Source: Bacteroidota bacterium (GTDB taxonomy: Bacteria > Bacteroidota > Bacteroidia > Chitinophagales > Chitinophagaceae). From it: 64,000 nt of DNA. Made by a program: the position numbers and the translations under genes. The notes under the pieces are model-generated. The model was not told where the DNA came from. It searched no databases and saw only the letters and a program-made list of their open reading frames with translations. Where the stretch lies: contig JAUZNZ010000002.1 in assembly GCA_030706735.1 (NCBI GenBank), forward strand, positions 1 to 64,000, written 5' to 3'. Numbering within the stretch: the first letter of the stretch is position 1; each line of letters starts with the position of its first letter. This document shows positions 62,536 through 64,000 of this stretch, piece by piece.

Positions 62536-62549
62536 CCGGCCATGGCCGG
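62536..62549. other. 14-base perfect palindrome before cysM
   Basis: CCGGCCATGGCCGG lies between the leader terminator and the cysM ATG, 20 bases upstream of the latter. In RNA it could form a 5-bp hairpin with a four-base loop. It may be an operator or RNA stabiliser, or chance. Confidence 0.35.
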
Positions 62550-62550
62550 A

Positions 62551-62582
62551 AAATAAAAAAGCCCCACATCAGGTGGAGCTTC
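62551..62582 (-). terminator. attenuator terminator in the cysM leader
   Basis: On the minus strand GCTCCAC (62579-62573), loop CTGAT and GTGGGGC (62567-62561) form a stem with one G-T pair, extended by flanking A-T pairs, and are followed by a T-rich tract. It lies 30 bases after the leader stop codon and 35 bases before cysM. Its 5' arm CTCCACC is complementary to GGTGGAG inside the leader ORF (62633-62627). Confidence 0.88.
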
Positions 62583-62611
62583 TTAATATTGTTTGTTTAC
62601 AGTTAATCAGC

Positions 62612-62698
62612 CTATAAGAGGTCATCCTCCACCAAAATAACCATGCCTTGCCGACAACAGCAACAACAACAAGTACTATTTGAGAATGCCTGGTTCAT
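62612..62698 (-). CDS. cysteine-rich leader peptide for cysM attenuation
   Basis: An ATG-initiated ORF of 28 codons plus TAG encodes M N Q A F S N S T, then six consecutive cysteines (codons 10-15, 62671-62654: TGT TGT TGT TGC TGT TGT), then 13 more residues ending in Leu-Leu. Six adjacent Cys codons in so short an ORF before a cysteine synthase are the mark of a leader peptide. The 3' part of the ORF (62633-62627, GGTGGAG) can pair with the 5' arm of the terminator at 62578-62572. A competing small hairpin GAGG-ATGA-CCTC (62629-62618) lies at the ORF end. Low charged tRNA-Cys would stall the ribosome upstream of the pairing segment and allow read-through into cysM. The peptide itself probably has no separate role. 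Confidence 0.88.
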   Translation of the reverse strand: MNQAFSNSTCCCCCCRQGMVILVEDDLL

Positions 62699-62753
62699 CT
62701 GGTTTGAATGACAACTGTACAGCAAATGTAAGATAATAGTTTTATATTTCCTA

Positions 62754-62761
62754 CAAAATTA
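62754..62761 (-). promoter_or_regulatory. -7 box of the cysM leader promoter
   Basis: TAATTTTG on the minus strand matches TAnnTTTG. A TTG at 62787-62785 is 23 bases away, slightly far for the -33 box. The box overlaps the region just before the divergent rpiA ATG, and predicts a leader about 50 bases before the leader ORF. Confidence 0.55.
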
Positions 62762-62768
62762 GGGGCCA

Positions 62769-63458
62769 ATGGAGCAGCCGGTGGCAAACATTAAGAAAAT
62801 AGCCGCAGACAAGGCCATGAGCCATATTCAGGATGGCATGATCCTGGGCCTCGGGACCGGATCCACAGCCTACTGGGCCATTCGCGGGGTGGGAGAACTG
62901 GTGAAACAGGGCCTGCAGGTGCGGGCCGTTGCGACTTCCCTGCAGTCGGAAGGATTGGCAAGGGAAATGAATATCCCGATCGTATCTTTTTCCGATATCG
63001 ATCATATCGATCTGACGATCGACGGCGCGGACGAAGTAGATAAGGAATTGAACCTGATCAAGGGAGGCGGGGGCGCCCTGCTTCGGGAAAAGATAGTCGC
63101 TGCCGCCACGCACACCTATATTATCATAGTGGACGAGACCAAACTGGTCGACTGCCTCGGGAAATTCCCCCTGCCCGTGGAAGTTGTTCCGTTCGGTTGG
63201 GAAATGACGCAGCGTAAACTGATCTCCCTGGGTTGTACTGCCCGTCGGCGCATGGCAGAAGACAACAGCATCTTTCTGACGGATAATAACCACTATATCA
63301 TTGACTGCTTCTTCGGCAGGATTCCCGATCCCGGAAGTCTCGACGAGGCAGTGAATAACATTATCGGCGTGATGGACAACGGTCTCTTTGTCAATATGAC
63401 CGATTTCGTCATCGCCGGATTTTCCGACGGCAGCACGAAAGTGATAAAGAAAGGCTAG
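62769..63458 (+). CDS. rpiA: ribose-5-phosphate isomerase A
   Basis: The 229-residue enzyme has the RpiA motifs: GLGTGSTAYWAI near residue 27, TSLQSE near 58, DGADEVDKELNLIKGGGGALLREK, given as DGADEVD near 85 and KGGGGALLREK near 98, and a Lys in DETKLVDCLG near 120. It interconverts ribose 5-phosphate and ribulose 5-phosphate. It diverges from the cysM leader. The partial gene at 63469 follows 10 bases later. Confidence 0.96.
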   Translation: MEQPVANIKKIAADKAMSHIQDGMILGLGTGSTAYWAIRGVGELVKQGLQVRAVATSLQSEGLAREMNIPIVSFSDIDHIDLTIDGADEVDKELNLIKGGGGALLREKIVAAATHTYIIIVDETKLVDCLGKFPLPVEVVPFGWEMTQRKLISLGCTARRRMAEDNSIFLTDNNHYIIDCFFGRIPDPGSLDEAVNNIIGVMDNGLFVNMTDFVIAGFSDGSTKVIKKG

Positions 63459-63468
63459 CCGGCAAAGC

Positions 63469-64000
63469 ATGGATTCGATCACACATATCGTGCTGGGCGC
63501 GGCGATCGGCGAAGCGGTCGCCGGACGAACCCTGGGCAAAAGGGCGATGCTCATCGGCGCCATTGCCCAGAGCCTCCCCGACATCGATTTCATCACTTCA
63601 TTCGGCTGGGACACTTCCCGCGACTTGCTCTCTCATCGGGGTTTTACGCATTCTTTTTCTTTTGTCGTCCTGGCAGCCGTACTGCTGACATGGGGAGTGA
63701 AGCGATGGTTTAACAAGGAGGGACAAGGGTTAGGCTCCGCGTTGTCTTTTCGGGGATGGACCCTTTTTATCGGCCTGCAACTCTTCGTGCACATCTTCCT
63801 GGACGCATTCAATGTCTACGGCACGGGTTGGTTCGAGCCGTTTAGCCACTACCGCGTCTCGTTCAGGACCTTATTCGTGGCCGACCCTTTCTTTTCTCTG
63901 TTCCCCGGTATGGCCTTCCTCGCCCTGCTGGTCCTCCCCAAACATAGCAGGGCCAGAAAATACTGGATACGTCTGGCCCTGATCATTCCATGCCTCTATC
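63469..64000 (+). CDS. YdjM-like membrane-bound metal-dependent hydrolase (partial)
   Basis: The reading frame from ATG 63469 (MDSITHIVLGAAIGEAV) runs past the window end without a stop, giving about 177 residues. It has the YdjM/DUF457 pattern: LPDIDF near residue 37, the HRGFTHS motif near residue 57, an LFVHIFLDAFNVYGTG segment near 105, and several membrane helices. Proteins of this family are inner membrane putative metal hydrolases of unknown substrate. It begins 10 bases after the rpiA stop, so the two probably share a transcript. Confidence 0.88.
   Translation, partial: MDSITHIVLGAAIGEAVAGRTLGKRAMLIGAIAQSLPDIDFITSFGWDTSRDLLSHRGFTHSFSFVVLAAVLLTWGVKRWFNKEGQGLGSALSFRGWTLFIGLQLFVHIFLDAFNVYGTGWFEPFSHYRVSFRTLFVADPFFSLFPGMAFLALLVLPKHSRARKYWIRLALIIPCLY

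Noticed and set aside
62516-62569. N-terminal extension of cysM by 18 codons
   Set aside because: The extension would begin inside the T tract and stem of the leader terminator, and family homology starts at METTV (62515).
62612-62760. SAM or other metabolite riboswitch before cysM
   Set aside because: No known aptamer core is recognised, and the Cys-run ORF with matching antiterminator explains the region better.
1-64000. CRISPR arrays, tRNA genes, prophage or complete insertion sequences
   Set aside because: None was seen on either strand: no regularly spaced repeats, no cloverleaf with TTCGANNC arm, no integrase or transposase.

Overview
The window reads as a chromosomal segment of a Bacteroidota bacterium, most likely of the Chitinophagaceae or a close family. 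Phylum markers are SprA (type IX secretion translocon), a SusC/SusD pair, an Rpb6-like RNA polymerase omega subunit, DUF4835, DUF4296, DUF3467 and DUF1735 proteins, futalosine-pathway menaquinone genes, and several promoters of the phylum form TTG-N19/20-TAnnTTTG. The family is inferred from remembered protein similarity, not from a search. No tRNA, CRISPR array, prophage or intact insertion sequence was found.

Layout. 1-337: end of a 23S gene, a 5S gene and a terminator. 475-2187: an RRM RNA-binding protein and the rpsF-rpsR-rplI operon. 2334-6938: htpG behind a sigma-54-like promoter, then recJ and a polyprenyl synthase. 7149-14316: an OmpA-type protein, the bamD-rpoZ-coaBC-DUF4835-DUF4296 cluster, and a two-subunit CoA transferase. 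14306-19841: a signalling region with three NarL-type response regulators, one histidine kinase, a membrane protein, two long non-coding stretches and a duplicated element with terminal inverted repeats. 19872-29758: aminotransferase, photolyase, mqnD/mqnB, two tandem pyruvoyl-tetrahydropterin synthases with folE, fabD, a PLP sulfur-amino-acid enzyme, fabH and ruvA. 29802-37040: sprA. 37063-41832: the guaB-lnt-hydrolase-SDR operon. 42101-46827: dprA, a PorE-like protein, queE and folD. 47057-52814: a SusC/SusD/DUF1735 uptake locus. 52916-59698: DUF3467, radC, prs, rplY, pth, an FAH-family protein and a fused alpha-keto acid dehydrogenase E1. 59701-62698: a cysteine-synthesis operon. 62769-64000: rpiA and a partial YdjM-like membrane protein.

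The most striking system is at 59701-62761 on the minus strand. A cysteine synthase (CysM-like), a JAMM metalloprotease and one polypeptide joining a CysO/ThiS-like ubiquitin fold, a MoeZ-type E1 and a rhodanese form a tight operon. This is the toolkit for protein-thiocarboxylate-dependent cysteine synthesis known from Mycobacterium tuberculosis, but with the sulfur carrier fused to its activating enzyme, so its Gly-Gly end is internal. Upstream lies a 28-codon leader ORF with six consecutive cysteine codons, an antiterminator segment inside the ORF, and an intrinsic terminator before cysM. This is the layout of ribosome-mediated transcription attenuation responding to charged tRNA-Cys.

Other genes act in groups. 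bamD, SprA, the PorE-like protein and lnt serve the outer membrane and secretion. mqnB, mqnD and the polyprenyl synthase point to menaquinone. folE with the PTPS paralogs and queE point to pterin and 7-deazaguanine pathways. fabD and fabH serve fatty acid synthesis. prs, rpiA, guaB and folD serve nucleotide and one-carbon metabolism.
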